Part shown: piece after piece, positions 47,340 to 56,600 of the stretch | Layout: each line of letters starts with the position of its first letter | How positions within the stretch are numbered: position 1 is the first letter of the stretch | NCBI RefSeq assembly: GCF_016718685.1 | Contig: NZ_JADKCX010000017.1 | Span: 1 to 64,000, forward strand | From: Haliscomenobacter sp. | GTDB lineage: Bacteria > Bacteroidota > Bacteroidia > Chitinophagales > Saprospiraceae | Length of the DNA: 64,000 nt | Reading direction: 5' to 3' | The notes under the pieces: model-generated | What the model was told of the DNA's origin: nothing | What the model saw: the letters and a program-made list of their open reading frames with translations, nothing else | The model's database searches: none | Made by a program: the position numbers and the translations under genes

Positions 47340-48421
47340 GAAAGTGTTAATTTAAAACTGGTCAATGAGCTGATGATTGGCTCAAAATCCACATCAACAT
47401 CGTATGGATAGGTGATCAAAAATTTTATTGCTTTGTCGATGTTGTAGCCGTCAAAGACGATGTTGTACAACATCTGGGTAATGGGCAGGCGCAATTTATA
47501 ATAATTTGCCAAATGCCAGGTAATTTTCAGGGTACGAACACCTTCCGCCAATTCGGGCATAGTGGCTTCAATGTCCGATATTTTTTCTCCTTTACCCAGG
47601 CGAAAGCCAAAAGTAAAGTTGCGGCTGTTTTTACTGGTTGCCGTAGCCACCAGGTCGCCAATGCCCGCCGTGCCAAAAAAAGCCGAATTGGTGCTGCCCA
47701 TGGCTTGGCCAAAACGTGCCATTTCCATCAAACCACGGGTAATGAGCATGGCTTGCAGGTTTTTGCCCAGGCCACGTCCACGCAAGATGCCTGAGCCGAT
47801 GGCGATCATGTTTTTCAAGGCTCCAGCCAGTTCCGCACCAAGGATGTCGTTGTTGCCAAAAACGTGGAAAGCATCAGAAGAAAGCACTTTTTTTCCCAAA
47901 TCAATAACTTCTTCATACACGCTCCCGATCACGGTTGCGGTAGGCTGACCTTCCAGAATTTCGGTAGCGAGGTTGGGACCCGAAAGGCAACCGACGCGGC
48001 GCACCACCGTTTCCTGGGTGATTACCTGGCTCATGGTGCTGACGTGCTGGGGCTCCAAAAGCCCCTCGTCCATTTGTGCGGGCGTGATGCCTTGCACATC
48101 AAAACCTTTGGTGCCATGGATGAGGATGTGGTAAGGGCGTAGGTGCGGGCCCAAACGAGTCATGGTGCTGCGAAAACCATCCGAGGGTACCACTGGGAAA
48201 ATCAAGGTGCATTTTTCGGCCAGTTCTTGAACGTTGCCGATGGCACTGATGCGGGGAGACAGATTGATGCCAAAATTTTGACGCTCCCGATTGATGCGTT
48301 CAACCGTATCCGGGTTTCGGCTGTATAATAGTACGTCGACTCTGCGTGATAACAAGTTGGCGATGGCGGTTCCAAAGGTACCGGCCCCGACTACACCAAC
48401 GGTCTGTTGAAAATCTGGCAT
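47336..48421 (-). CDS. gpsA: Glycerol-3-phosphate dehydrogenase (NAD(P)+)
   Basis: 361 residues. NAD site VGVVGAGTFGTAIANLLSRR. GpsA features: HGTKGFD, LSGPNLATEILEGQPTATVI, the Lys-containing ELAGALKNMIAIGSGILRG, and the RN-containing end of the active site region. It makes sn-glycerol-3-phosphate for phospholipid synthesis. It is slightly longer than the E. coli enzyme (339). Divergent from the hydrolase gene downstream. Confidence 0.92.
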   Translation of the reverse strand: MPDFQQTVGVVGAGTFGTAIANLLSRRVDVLLYSRNPDTVERINRERQNFGINLSPRISAIGNVQELAEKCTLIFPVVPSDGFRSTMTRLGPHLRPYHILIHGTKGFDVQGITPAQMDEGLLEPQHVSTMSQVITQETVVRRVGCLSGPNLATEILEGQPTATVIGSVYEEVIDLGKKVLSSDAFHVFGNNDILGAELAGALKNMIAIGSGILRGRGLGKNLQAMLITRGLMEMARFGQAMGSTNSAFFGTAGIGDLVATATSKNSRNFTFGFRLGKGEKISDIEATMPELAEGVRTLKITWHLANYYKLRLPITQMLYNIVFDGYNIDKAIKFLITYPYDVDVDFEPIISSLTSFKLTLS

Positions 48422-48538
48422 CAGGAATTCTTCAATTTGCGGTAAAAGTAAGTTTTTCGCAGGATGATTTGTGTTCCTGTATCAGGTTTTAGGGGAAAAA
48501 GCGTTTTAATGTCATCAAATGGATGCAAAAAAAGGAAA

Positions 48539-49597
48539 ATGAGTTTTAAGCGAAGCACAAATAGGTTTGAATTTCCCCGCATGGGGCCTTGGACGCGGCG
48601 CATGATGCTCAGTAGCGTGTTGGTGGTTGGCATCCTGGGGCTTTCCAATCGCAAGGCCGATGGCCCCGCCGCCTCAGTTCAACCTCTGAGTGGCCCTGGC
48701 GGCTCAAACTATATTCACGCCGAGGTCATCATGCAGGATTCTGCCCAAAAAACGGATGGATACTGGTTGTACGAACCCGCCAATCCGCGTCCGGATTCGG
48801 CACACGTAGTCGTTTTTATGCACGGTTATGCCGCCCTCAACCCCATGGCTTACGGAGGCTGGATTCGCCATTTGGTGCGCAAAGGAAACATCGTCATTTT
48901 TCCCCGCTACCAGCGCGACATGTGGACAACGCCTACCGAACGTTTTGCCCAAAATGCGGCCAAGGGCATCCGGGATGCCTTACAGGCTTTAAAAACTGGT
49001 GAACATGTGCGCCCCATTGATGGCCCACTGGTGATGATTGGGCATTCTTACGGCGGGGCGATTTCGGCTTACCTGGGGGTGAAATACAAAAAGTATGGCA
49101 TTCCGCAACCCAAGGGATTGTTGCTTTGTGCGCCAGGCACCGGACCAATGAACGGCGCGAAACTGGACGATTACGGCCAAATGCCCGCAGGTACCAAACT
49201 GCTCATCGTCAACAGCAACGACGACCAGGTGGTGAAGGAATCTTTTCAACGCACTATTTTTAATACCGCAGTCAATACGCCTACGCGCAATTTTTTGAAA
49301 CTGAACGCCGATGACCATGGCAGCCCGGCAATCAAAGCCCACCACAATGCCTGTTATAGCCTGGATGAAGCGTTTGACAATGGCATGCGCAATCCGACAA
49401 TCTACCGCAGTTATCTGGTGGGAGTGACCAATCAGGTGGATCATTACGGTTTTTGGAAATGGGGTGATGCCCTGCTCGATTGTGTGCGAGCCGGAGAAAA
49501 TTGTGACTTTGTTTTTGGTGGAACGGAACAGCAGAAGTCGCTGGGAACCTGGGCGGATGGGAAAAAGGTGAAGGAGATGGAGGTGTGGTTGCCGTGA
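48539..49597 (+). CDS. Alpha/beta hydrolase, secreted or membrane-anchored
   Basis: 352 residues from ATG 48539, preceded by AAAGGAAA; an in-frame ATG at 48464 is less well placed. N-terminal helix (RMMLSSVLVVGILGLSNRKA). Fold: VVVFMHGYAALNPMAYGGWI, nucleophile GHSYGGAISAYLG, acid in NSNDDQVV, His in DDHGSPAI or HHNACYS. The lid is atypical and no sub-family is recognised. It may be an esterase or lipase. Confidence 0.82.
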   Translation: MSFKRSTNRFEFPRMGPWTRRMMLSSVLVVGILGLSNRKADGPAASVQPLSGPGGSNYIHAEVIMQDSAQKTDGYWLYEPANPRPDSAHVVVFMHGYAALNPMAYGGWIRHLVRKGNIVIFPRYQRDMWTTPTERFAQNAAKGIRDALQALKTGEHVRPIDGPLVMIGHSYGGAISAYLGVKYKKYGIPQPKGLLLCAPGTGPMNGAKLDDYGQMPAGTKLLIVNSNDDQVVKESFQRTIFNTAVNTPTRNFLKLNADDHGSPAIKAHHNACYSLDEAFDNGMRNPTIYRSYLVGVTNQVDHYGFWKWGDALLDCVRAGENCDFVFGGTEQQKSLGTWADGKKVKEMEVWLP

Positions 49598-49690
49598 GCG
49601 GAGGGTGATTTTAAATTTTTAGTTTTAGGGCATCATCGCATCAGGGTTTCTACGTGTATCAAAAATCCGTGATGTATATGGTGTCTTCAA

Positions 49691-49762
49691 TCAGTCTAAA
49701 TCTTCATTCAACACATCCTCCAAAGAATAAACTGCTCCATCTTCAATGTCAGTGATGTTAGC
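49691..49762 (-). pseudogene. Possible 3' remnant of a small gene
   Basis: A 23-codon open stretch ends ITDIEDGAVYSLEDVLNEDL then TGA and resembles the C-terminus of a small antitoxin-like or restriction-associated protein. Upstream the frame is closed by a TAG. No start is present. The rest of the 49598-49809 gap shows nothing else. Confidence 0.2.
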
Positions 49763-49809
49763 CTAATAAACCAAAACCTCAAGCAAGTAGCGCACAAAAC
49801 CCTAAAACT

Positions 49810-50523
49810 TTAATCCATCCAAGCCACCCATTCACTCACACTTTTTGCTTTGTCCACCTCAAATTCTCCAATTTTCGTCCGCCGCAGAGCGCTCAGGTAC
49901 GCTCCACTTTTCAGCGCTTTACCCAAGTCAAAAGCCAGTGAGCGGATGTAAGTCCCCTTACTGCACTCCACCCGAAAATCCACTTCCGGCAGTTCAATGC
50001 GGGTGAATTCCATGGCGTAGATGTGTACTTTGCGCGCTTCTACTTTGATGCTTTCGCCTTTGCGGGCCATTTTGTAGAGGGGTTGCCCGTCTACCTTGAT
50101 GGCCGAAAACATGGGAGGAACCTGTTCAATTTCGCCAAGAAATTTTTGGCGGGCTTGTTCCAGCAATTCCGGCGTGATGTGCTCGATAGGGTAGTGGGCG
50201 TCGATTTCCGTTTCGGCATCGTAGGAAGGAGTGGTCGCACCAAAAGTGATGGTGCCGGTGTATTCCTTGGGGCGATCCTGGTATTCGTTGATGCGTTTGG
50301 TGTCTTTACCCGTACAAACAATGAGCAGGCCTGTGGCCATGGGGTCAAGGGTACCCGCGTGGCCGACTTTGATGTTTTTGAGTTGGAAGAGGCTCCGGAT
50401 TTTTCCCCGAATTTTGTTGACGACATCAAAAGAAGTCCAGCCTTGGGGTTTGTCTACGAGTAGTACAGCGCCTTCGGTAAAAAATTGACTGGTAAGAGGC
50501 CGTTCTCCGGCGTTCGGGTCCAT
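49810..50523 (-). CDS. truB: tRNA pseudouridine-55 synthase
   Basis: 237 residues. Catalytic Asp in [19 protein letters not shown], substrate loop [20 protein letters not shown], and [20 protein letters not shown]. It converts U55 in the T-loop of tRNA to pseudouridine. It lacks the long C-terminal PUA domain of E. coli TruB, which is usual for Bacteroidota. It lies 22 nt after uppP. Confidence 0.95.
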   Translation of the reverse strand: MDPNAGERPLTSQFFTEGAVLLVDKPQGWTSFDVVNKIRGKIRSLFQLKNIKVGHAGTLDPMATGLLIVCTGKDTKRINEYQDRPKEYTGTITFGATTPSYDAETEIDAHYPIEHITPELLEQARQKFLGEIEQVPPMFSAIKVDGQPLYKMARKGESIKVEARKVHIYAMEFTRIELPEVDFRVECSKGTYIRSLAFDLGKALKSGAYLSALRRTKIGEFEVDKAKSVSEWVAWMD

Positions 50524-50545
50524 ATGGCCGTTTTATGTTGAAAAA

Positions 50546-51343
50546 TTATCCCAAAGATAAAATATACGCCCCTGCTGCGATGGCAACAACGAAGCAATAT
50601 ATGGAAAAATAGATCAGTTTGCTGCCTTTAACCAGTCTGATCATTAAGCGACAAGCAAATAAACCAGTCAGGAAAGCAAAGATAAATCCTACCGCAATTG
50701 CCGTAAAATTTTCAGTTTGACCATATTCTCCATCCATGATGTCCTTGGCCAGTTTGCCCAAAATCAAGGGAACAACCATCAAGAATGAAAACCGAGCGGC
50801 TTCACCACGGTCAATTCCCAACAAAACGGACGTGGAAATGGTCGCACCCGAACGGGAAATACCCGGCGTAATGGCAATGGCCTGGGCGATGCCGATCAAG
50901 AGCGCATTGAGGTATGAAACAGGTTTGCCCGTATCCTTAGCCCGGTGCGCAAACAGCAAAAGCACCCCCGTGACCGCCAACATGGCTGCAACCAAAAGAA
51001 TATTGCGGGTGAACAGTTCTTCGATTTGTTTTTCAAAAAGCAAACCAACCACAGCCGCTGGAATCATGGACAGTACAATCTTCGCAGAAAACTCCGTCTC
51101 TGGATTCCATTTGAAAGCAAATAGTCCTTTAAACACCGACGCAATGTCATTGCGAAAGACCACAATGGTGGACAAAGCGGTGGCCACGTGTAGCGTGACG
51201 GTCATCAACAAGCTTTGCTCGGCCATACTGGTATCCCCAAGAATATATTTGGCCAGTTCGAGGTGGCCACTGCTGCTGACAGGCAAGAACTCGGTTAGCC
51301 CTTGTACGATACCAAGGACAATCGAACGGATGATTTCAGACAT
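50546..51343 (-). CDS. uppP: Undecaprenyl-diphosphatase (BacA family)
   Basis: 265 residues, eight membrane helices. Motifs QGLTEFLPVSSSGHLELAKY and PGISRSGATISTSVLLGIDR are diagnostic. It dephosphorylates undecaprenyl diphosphate to recycle the carrier for peptidoglycan and LPS. It is co-directional with DUF3098 and truB, as in many Bacteroidota. Confidence 0.95.
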   Translation of the reverse strand: MSEIIRSIVLGIVQGLTEFLPVSSSGHLELAKYILGDTSMAEQSLLMTVTLHVATALSTIVVFRNDIASVFKGLFAFKWNPETEFSAKIVLSMIPAAVVGLLFEKQIEELFTRNILLVAAMLAVTGVLLLFAHRAKDTGKPVSYLNALLIGIAQAIAITPGISRSGATISTSVLLGIDRGEAARFSFLMVVPLILGKLAKDIMDGEYGQTENFTAIAVGFIFAFLTGLFACRLMIRLVKGSKLIYFSIYCFVVAIAAGAYILSLG

Positions 51344-51352
51344 GGAGTGTTC

Positions 51353-51724
51353 CTATTTGCGGAAAATGGCTACAATGCCCAGTACCACGCCGCCCAACAT
51401 CATGATGGGTGCAATGACCATGCGGCGAGAACCGTAAATGATGTTTTCATCCCAGGTATTGGGGTCAGGCATAGCGCCACCCGACATCAGGACGATGCCC
51501 AGGGTCATGGCTAATCCAGCTGCACCAAGGATGATGTAGTTGTTGCGGTTGAAAATAAGCTCTTTTTTGACCCGTGGGGCACGCGTTGGCGTTGCGGTGC
51601 TGCGTACACGCTCCGTGCTGCTGGTAGTTGGGCGCGTCCCAGACGTTGGTCTGGGCGTAGGGGTTTCCTTCTCCTGACGGCCCGGTCCAGCCGGTTTTCT
51701 ATTGGAAGGTTTTTTCGTACTCAT
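51353..51724 (-). CDS. DUF3098 membrane protein
   Basis: 123 residues: a basic Pro/Thr-rich N-terminus, then two helices (NYIILGAAGLAMTLGIVLMS and RMVIAPIMMLGGVVLGIVAI) separated by DPNTWDENIIYGSRR, the DUF3098 core. DUF3098 lies between ftsX and uppP in many Bacteroidota; the function is unknown but the position suggests an envelope or division role. Confidence 0.9.
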   Translation of the reverse strand: MSTKKPSNRKPAGPGRQEKETPTPRPTSGTRPTTSSTERVRSTATPTRAPRVKKELIFNRNNYIILGAAGLAMTLGIVLMSGGAMPDPNTWDENIIYGSRRMVIAPIMMLGGVVLGIVAIFRK

Positions 51725-51781
51725 GCCTAATTTTTAGTTTGAAGTGGCAAAATTACACTATTTGATGAGTTTGGCTCAGAA

Positions 51782-51889
51782 AAAGTTGAAGAGTTTAGGG
51801 TTGAAGAGTTGAAAAGTCGTCACTGAGCGCTCAGTGACCGACTTTTCAACTCTTCAACCCTAAACTCTTCAACCCTAAACTTTTCAACT
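51782..51889. repeat. Composite palindrome E between ftsX and DUF3098
   Basis: Arms repeat GTTGAAGAGTTTAGGG and GTTGAAGAGTTGAAAAG; the centre is the perfect palindrome TCACTGAGCGCTCAGTGA (51820-51837). It fills the gap almost exactly, from 58 nt before the DUF3098 start codon up to the ftsX stop. Confidence 0.85.
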
Positions 51890-52763
51890 AATAAAGATCG
51901 TCCACCCGCATCTTCAAATACCGATTCACTACATAAAACGTGGAAAGGGCATAAATGAGTACCCCCAGAAACAGAATGCCAAAGATGACCAGAAGCAGCA
52001 AGCGGGTATCCTGAAACAGGTAAACCTCGGGGAAACTGCGGTTGAGCCAATACAACATGCCCACCAAAGCCAGGATAGAAATCAGGCTGCTCAACAATCC
52101 GTGCAGGATGGCACGAAAGAGATAAGGTCGGCTGATGAACCCCCAGGATGCGCCAACCAACTCCATGTTTTTGATCAAAAAACGATTGGAATAAAGGGCC
52201 AGGCGGATGGTATTGTGGATGAGTGTGGCGGTGACCAGGATAAAAAACAGCCCAAACCCCAGGGCGAAATACCCGGCTTTTTGCAAATTGTTGGCAATGT
52301 TGTCCACCAAACTTTCCTGATAATACACATCGTTGATGGCTTCCATACCTTTGAGCTCTTCCCGAATTTGTTTGAGGTGCTCGGGATCCAGGTATTCGGC
52401 TTTGAGGTTGAAAAAGATCACATCGAGGAAAGGGTTGGGCAGGTCGAGCTTGAGAAACTCTTCGCCAAACTCATTGCGCATCATTTGTGCAGCTTTTTCT
52501 TTGGGGACTTTGTTTATGGTGCCGGGACGTACGTACTGCGCTTTTTGCAAATACCCTTCCAGCGCAACCATGTCAATAGGGGTTGCACTTTCCGTCAATT
52601 CCACGATCAGGTTGACCCGCTCTTTGTACAACCTGACAAACTGCTGGGCATGGAGCAAAATGGCGCCAAACAAACCCAGTACAAAAAGAAGAGTTGAGGG
52701 TTGAAGGTTGAAGAGGTTGGTTGAAAGCGCGACCCCGGCTCCGCTCGGCGACCGGCTTTTCAA
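51888..52763 (-). CDS. ftsX: Cell division protein FtsX, N-terminus disturbed
   Basis: Up to 291 residues as read. The body is a normal FtsX: first helix FVLGLFGAILLHAQQ, periplasmic domain (VNLIVELTESATPIDMVALE), then three helices (FALGFGLFFILVTATLIHNT, AILHGLLSSLISILALVGML, LLLLVIFGILFLGVLIYALS). The first about 25 residues (SPSGAGVALSTNLFNLQPST) are translated from palindrome F and match no FtsX. The original start and cytoplasmic N-terminus seem lost or replaced. With FtsE it would control peptidoglycan hydrolases; ftsE is not in this window. Confidence 0.87.
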   Translation of the reverse strand: MKSRSPSGAGVALSTNLFNLQPSTLLFVLGLFGAILLHAQQFVRLYKERVNLIVELTESATPIDMVALEGYLQKAQYVRPGTINKVPKEKAAQMMRNEFGEEFLKLDLPNPFLDVIFFNLKAEYLDPEHLKQIREELKGMEAINDVYYQESLVDNIANNLQKAGYFALGFGLFFILVTATLIHNTIRLALYSNRFLIKNMELVGASWGFISRPYLFRAILHGLLSSLISILALVGMLYWLNRSFPEVYLFQDTRLLLLVIFGILFLGVLIYALSTFYVVNRYLKMRVDDLY

Positions 52764-52788
52764 CTTTTCAACCCTAAACTCTTCAACT
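52690..52788. repeat. Composite palindrome F over the 5' end of ftsX
   Basis: Left arm words GTTGAGGGTTGAAGGTTGAA, right arm the inverted copy (CAACTTTTCAACCCTAAACT), centre GCGACCCCGGCTCCGCTCGG. Arms share words with palindrome E; the centre resembles that of palindrome A (CGGCnnCGCTCnGnGA). It runs up to the stop codon of the coiled-coil gene at 52789 and into the ftsX frame. Confidence 0.8.
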
Positions 52789-53247
52789 TTATTCTTGATC
52801 CATTTGCCGCATCAGCGCTTCGGTATCACTTAGCAGCTTGCGGAGATCAATTTTGAGTTCTTTTTCATCTTCGAGCAAATACGTCGAAGTTTTGCCCCCT
52901 GTTTGGCGGGCTTTTTCGGCATCGATCTCGGCCATGCGTTGTTCCAGTTCCTGCCGTTCTCTCTCCATCTCGCTCAGACGCCGCAAAGATTCCACATCGT
53001 TGTTCGAACGGGCGCGGGTGCGCAAATCCTGATAGATGTTGTCAATTTTATCCAACGCAGAATCGTATTTTCCTTGATCCAGTTTGGCCTTTTCGGTTTT
53101 GAGCAAGGCCCAGGAGGCTTTGCCCAACTGCCCAACCTGATGGAAAATTTCTTTAGACTGGGCTTTTTCCTGTGCGTCGCCAAAAAAATAGTTGTACACC
53201 AGAATGACGGCAACCAGCAATAAACCCAGTTTGATAAGGGATTTCAT
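52789..53247 (-). CDS. Small membrane-anchored coiled-coil protein
   Basis: 152 residues from ATG 53247 (MKSLIKLGLLLVAVILVYNY, one N-terminal helix or signal anchor). The rest is helical and charged, with heptad-like stretches (EKAKLDQGKYDSALDKIDNI, LSEMERERQELEQRMAEIDA). No family is recognised. It is co-directional with ftsX and may be an envelope or division accessory factor; that is only from position. Confidence 0.65.
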   Translation of the reverse strand: MKSLIKLGLLLVAVILVYNYFFGDAQEKAQSKEIFHQVGQLGKASWALLKTEKAKLDQGKYDSALDKIDNIYQDLRTRARSNNDVESLRRLSEMERERQELEQRMAEIDAEKARQTGGKTSTYLLEDEKELKIDLRKLLSDTEALMRQMDQE

Positions 53248-53397
53248 GGTTATTGATTTTTTGGTTTTTGCAAAGATAAACATTTAGGCCTGTAGGGACA
53301 ACTTAATCCACGAAGCACCAGCTTAAAGAAACCTGTGAAAAGTACAACTTAAAAAGAATTTCCATGTTCCTGTTGTTATATCGGTTTAAGTATAACA

Positions 53398-53943
53398 ATG
53401 AAAACGTACAGCAACATCGCGTTCATAATCATATGCACATTGGCCATGCAGGCTGCAAATGCGCAAAAAGCATTGGTATTAAAAAGCCATCTCATCGCCT
53501 ACAAAGTTAAAAATGCTGGGTTTAACTCCTCCGGCCAGTTCGACAAGATGACCGCCAGTGTAGCTTTTGATGAAGAGAATCTGGATAAAAGTATGATTTC
53601 GGCAACTTTATTGGTCAGTTCATTCAATTCAGGTATTCGCCTACGGGACAAGCATCTGAAAAGTGAGGACTACTTTGACCTCCAAAAATACCCAACCATT
53701 ACCTTGATTTCAACCAAAATTGCTAGAACGAAAGATGGATATCTGGGTACATTTGATTTGACGATCAAAGCAGTATCCAAATCCATACAACTGCCGTTTA
53801 CTGTAACTAAAAATGGAGGAATAAGCGTATTCAAGGCCAATGAGTTGGTCATCGATCGCCTAATCTACGGACTCGGGAAAGCGAGTCTTACATTGGGCAA
53901 CACGGTTTACCTCAACTTAGAGGCCACCTTCACAAACGAATAA
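53398..53943 (+). CDS. YceI-family lipid-binding protein
   Basis: 181 residues with signal peptide (FIIICTLAMQAANAQ). The YceI lipocalin-like barrel is seen in VKNAGFNSSGQFDKMTASVA, LRDKHLKSEDYFDLQKYPTI (the conserved HLKSxDFF-DxxKYPTI motif) and the C-terminal LTLGNTVYLNLEATF. YceI proteins bind long isoprenoid or quinone-like lipids in a hydrophobic cavity. It is first in the operon with a UbiA prenyltransferase 1 nt downstream and a type III PKS, which suggests it carries the pathway product or its prenyl chain. Confidence 0.9.
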   Translation: MKTYSNIAFIIICTLAMQAANAQKALVLKSHLIAYKVKNAGFNSSGQFDKMTASVAFDEENLDKSMISATLLVSSFNSGIRLRDKHLKSEDYFDLQKYPTITLISTKIARTKDGYLGTFDLTIKAVSKSIQLPFTVTKNGGISVFKANELVIDRLIYGLGKASLTLGNTVYLNLEATFTNE

Positions 53944-53944
53944 T

Positions 53945-54812
53945 ATGATCGATAAAGACACCATCAAACTCCTGCGGATTCCTTTTTCGCTTTTGCTCAT
54001 GCCTATTTTTATCTTGGCATTGAGCCAAATCAGGGGCTCTTTTTCATGGATGGATATACTGGTTCCTTTCTTGATCATCCATTTTTTGGTTTATCCTGCC
54101 AGCAATGGCTACAACAGTTATATCGACAAAGATCAAGATAGTATTGGCGGTTTAGAAAAACCACCCATGCCTACCATCCGATTATTCTATGTCACCTTGA
54201 TCCTGGATATTGTGGCTCTAGTACTCTCCATGTTGCTGGTGAATATGGCATTCGCACTATGTTTGCTGACTTGTATTGTGGCTTCAAGGGCGTATAGCGC
54301 AAGACAAATCCGTTTAAAAAAATATCCTTATACGGGTTTTTTGGTGGTGGTTATTTTTCAAGGTGCCTTTACTTATTACCTGTCGTATGTGGGCATTACA
54401 AAAGAATTATTGGAACTTAATGGAACCAATATTTGGGTACTGGCCGCATGTTCGTTTCAAATCGGGGGGGTCTATCCACTAACACAAATCTATCAACACA
54501 AACAAGATCTGGCCGACGGCGTAGTCACCATTAGTTACAAACTGGGCTACCGGGGTACTTTTGTTTTTTCGATCATCATGTTCGCCATCTGCAACCTTTG
54601 TTATTTTATCTATTTTACAAACACCAATCAAATCGCGAGTTTTTACATCATTCAAGCCTTCTTCATACCCATCGCAGCCTTCTTTGGGTATTGGTTTAGC
54701 TCTGGTCATTAAAGATACCCGCAACGCAAATTTCAAAAATACGATGCGGATGAACATCCTCGCGGCACTTTCCATGAATATCTGCTTTATTGTTTTATTG
54801 TTGAAAAATTAA
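53945..54812 (+). CDS. UbiA-family prenyltransferase, frame interrupted near the end
   Basis: About 288 residues. First Asp-rich motif NGYNSYIDKDQD (NxxxDxxxD), second YQHKQDLADG, and eight or nine membrane helices. As read it stops at 54712 (FFGYWFSSGH); deleting one base near 54700 gives FFGYWFALVIKDTRN and a last helix ending at 54812. UbiA proteins attach prenyl chains to aromatic rings. Position between YceI and the PKS points to prenylation of the polyketide ring. Confidence 0.82.
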
Positions 54813-54818
54813 CTTCCT

Positions 54819-55907
54819 ATGAGTTACATCGTTAACATTGCCACTGCGGTACCCGATCATGGGTACGAGCAGCATGTGCTTACCCAATTTTACAGTAACT
54901 CGATTGATGATGTGAGTGTAAAAAGAAAAGTCAAAATTCTCGCCGACAAATCGGGTACTTCTACCCGTTATTCGGTGTTAGAAGATTACGGATTGCCCGC
55001 AGAACAATTCACTTTTTTTCCAAAAAACACCCAACTTCTTCCTTCGCCCGGCCTTACCCAACGCATGGATCGGTTTAAAAAAGAGGCCTTGCCGCTCTCC
55101 GTGAAAGCCATTCAAAATCTACCCGATTTTGAAGCGAGTAAAAGCAGCATTACCCACCTCATCACCGTCACTTGTACGGGATTGTCGGCACCGGGCTTGG
55201 ACATTGAGTTGATGCAAGCGCTGGCTTTGTCGCCAACTACCCACCGCAGCAGCGTCAATTTTTTGGGCTGCAATGCCGCCATTATCGCGCTCAAACAAGC
55301 CGATGGCATCTGCAAAAGCCAGCCTGATGCCCTGGTGTTGGTGGTCTGTACAGAGCTGTGTACCCTGCATTTTCAAACCATCTACAATCAGGATTATTTG
55401 CTCTGCAACGTCCTGTTTGGCGATGGCAGTGCGGCGGTGTTACTCAGCAGCCAACCTGTAGCAAAACCGACCAGCAGAAATGTACAAATAACGGGTTTTG
55501 ATTCATTCTGTATTCCCGATAGTCGCAATGAAATGGCCTGGCAACTCTCGGAAACGGGCTTCATCATGAACCTGACGGCTTACGTAGGCGACTTGATCAA
55601 AAATAACATCAAAAGTATGTTGGACAACGTGGGCATCGATCCATTGGCCGTCGATTATTGGGCAGTGCACCCCGGTGGTAAAAAGATCGTAGATAGCTTC
55701 GGGGAAGCGCTGGGTCTTTCGGCGACCGATTTGGCAGCATCGTATCAGGTGCTGAAAGATTACGGCAACATGTCGTCGCCAACGGTATTGTTTGTGCTCA
55801 AAAACATCCTGGATAACCTCGACCCCCATCCCGATGGCAAAAACATTTTTGCTGCCGCTTTTGGCCCTGGGTTGACCGTCGAAACCATGCAACTGTGCCA
55901 TGCTTGA
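54819..55907 (+). CDS. Type III polyketide synthase (chalcone synthase-like)
   Basis: 362 residues. Catalytic triad: Cys in TVTCTGLSAPGLD, His in YWAVHPGGKKIVD, Asn in KDYGNMSSPTVLFVL. The GFGPG-equivalent is AAFGPGLTVE near the C-terminus. It condenses malonyl-CoA with an acyl starter to give a resorcinol, phloroglucinol or pyrone. It is 6 nt after the prenyltransferase and overlaps the methyltransferase by 8 nt. The closest known roles are alkylresorcinol or phloroglucinol synthesis; the starter cannot be told by eye. Confidence 0.93.
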   Translation: MSYIVNIATAVPDHGYEQHVLTQFYSNSIDDVSVKRKVKILADKSGTSTRYSVLEDYGLPAEQFTFFPKNTQLLPSPGLTQRMDRFKKEALPLSVKAIQNLPDFEASKSSITHLITVTCTGLSAPGLDIELMQALALSPTTHRSSVNFLGCNAAIIALKQADGICKSQPDALVLVVCTELCTLHFQTIYNQDYLLCNVLFGDGSAAVLLSSQPVAKPTSRNVQITGFDSFCIPDSRNEMAWQLSETGFIMNLTAYVGDLIKNNIKSMLDNVGIDPLAVDYWAVHPGGKKIVDSFGEALGLSATDLAASYQVLKDYGNMSSPTVLFVLKNILDNLDPHPDGKNIFAAAFGPGLTVETMQLCHA

Positions 55908-56600
55908 AGAACGCAGCTTACAAAAGGAACTGCTGGATGCTGAAGACATCCCGACGGCGGACTTGTTCCAAAACCTGCGGGAATTGGACCGCATCAATAC
56001 CCTTTTGGGTGGGTATGACATTACGTTTTCGGCCCTGAAAAAAGTGATCCAACCCGAAAAAAACTATGTTCTCATCGATATTGGTTGCGGCGGTGGAGAC
56101 ACACTCAAGCGCATTCAGCAATGGCAATTGCGCAATAAATTGAAGCTGGACTCATCGGCATTGATCTGAAACCAGTTTGTATCGAATACGCAACCCAGCA
56201 CAAAGCCCGCCCGGACATCCAATTCATTTGTGATGACTACCGGAATATGTTCCAGCACGTGGCCCAGATTGACCTTATTCATGCTTGTTTGTTTTGTCAT
56301 CACCTGGACGAAAGACAGTTGATTGAGCTCGTTCAATTTGCAATGGATAAAAACGCGGTGCTCATCATCAATGATTTGGAGCGAAACTGGTTTGCGTATT
56401 GGTCCATCAAAATCCTGACGGCCCTTTTTTCAAAATCGTATTTGGTTAAAAATGATGCGCCGCTATCGGTGGCGCGTGGGTTTATGAAAAAAGAATGGCT
56501 CGACCTCATCAACAAGGCGGGTGCCAAGCATTTTTCGGTCAAAAATAAATGGGCTTTTCGCCACGAAGTCATCATCTATGGAAGCGAAAATGGACAATAA
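55900..56600 (+). CDS. SAM-dependent methyltransferase, frame interrupted
   Basis: About 233 residues in two frames joined near 56155. SAM motif I is VLIDIGCGGGDTLKRI; the second frame resumes at LIGIDLKPVCIEYA (acidic end of strand 2), then FICDDYRNMFQ and DLIHACLFCHHLDERQLIEL (motif III region). The start overlaps the PKS stop by 8 nt and the end overlaps the FAD gene. It is likely an O- or C-methyltransferase on the polyketide ring. Confidence 0.85.
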
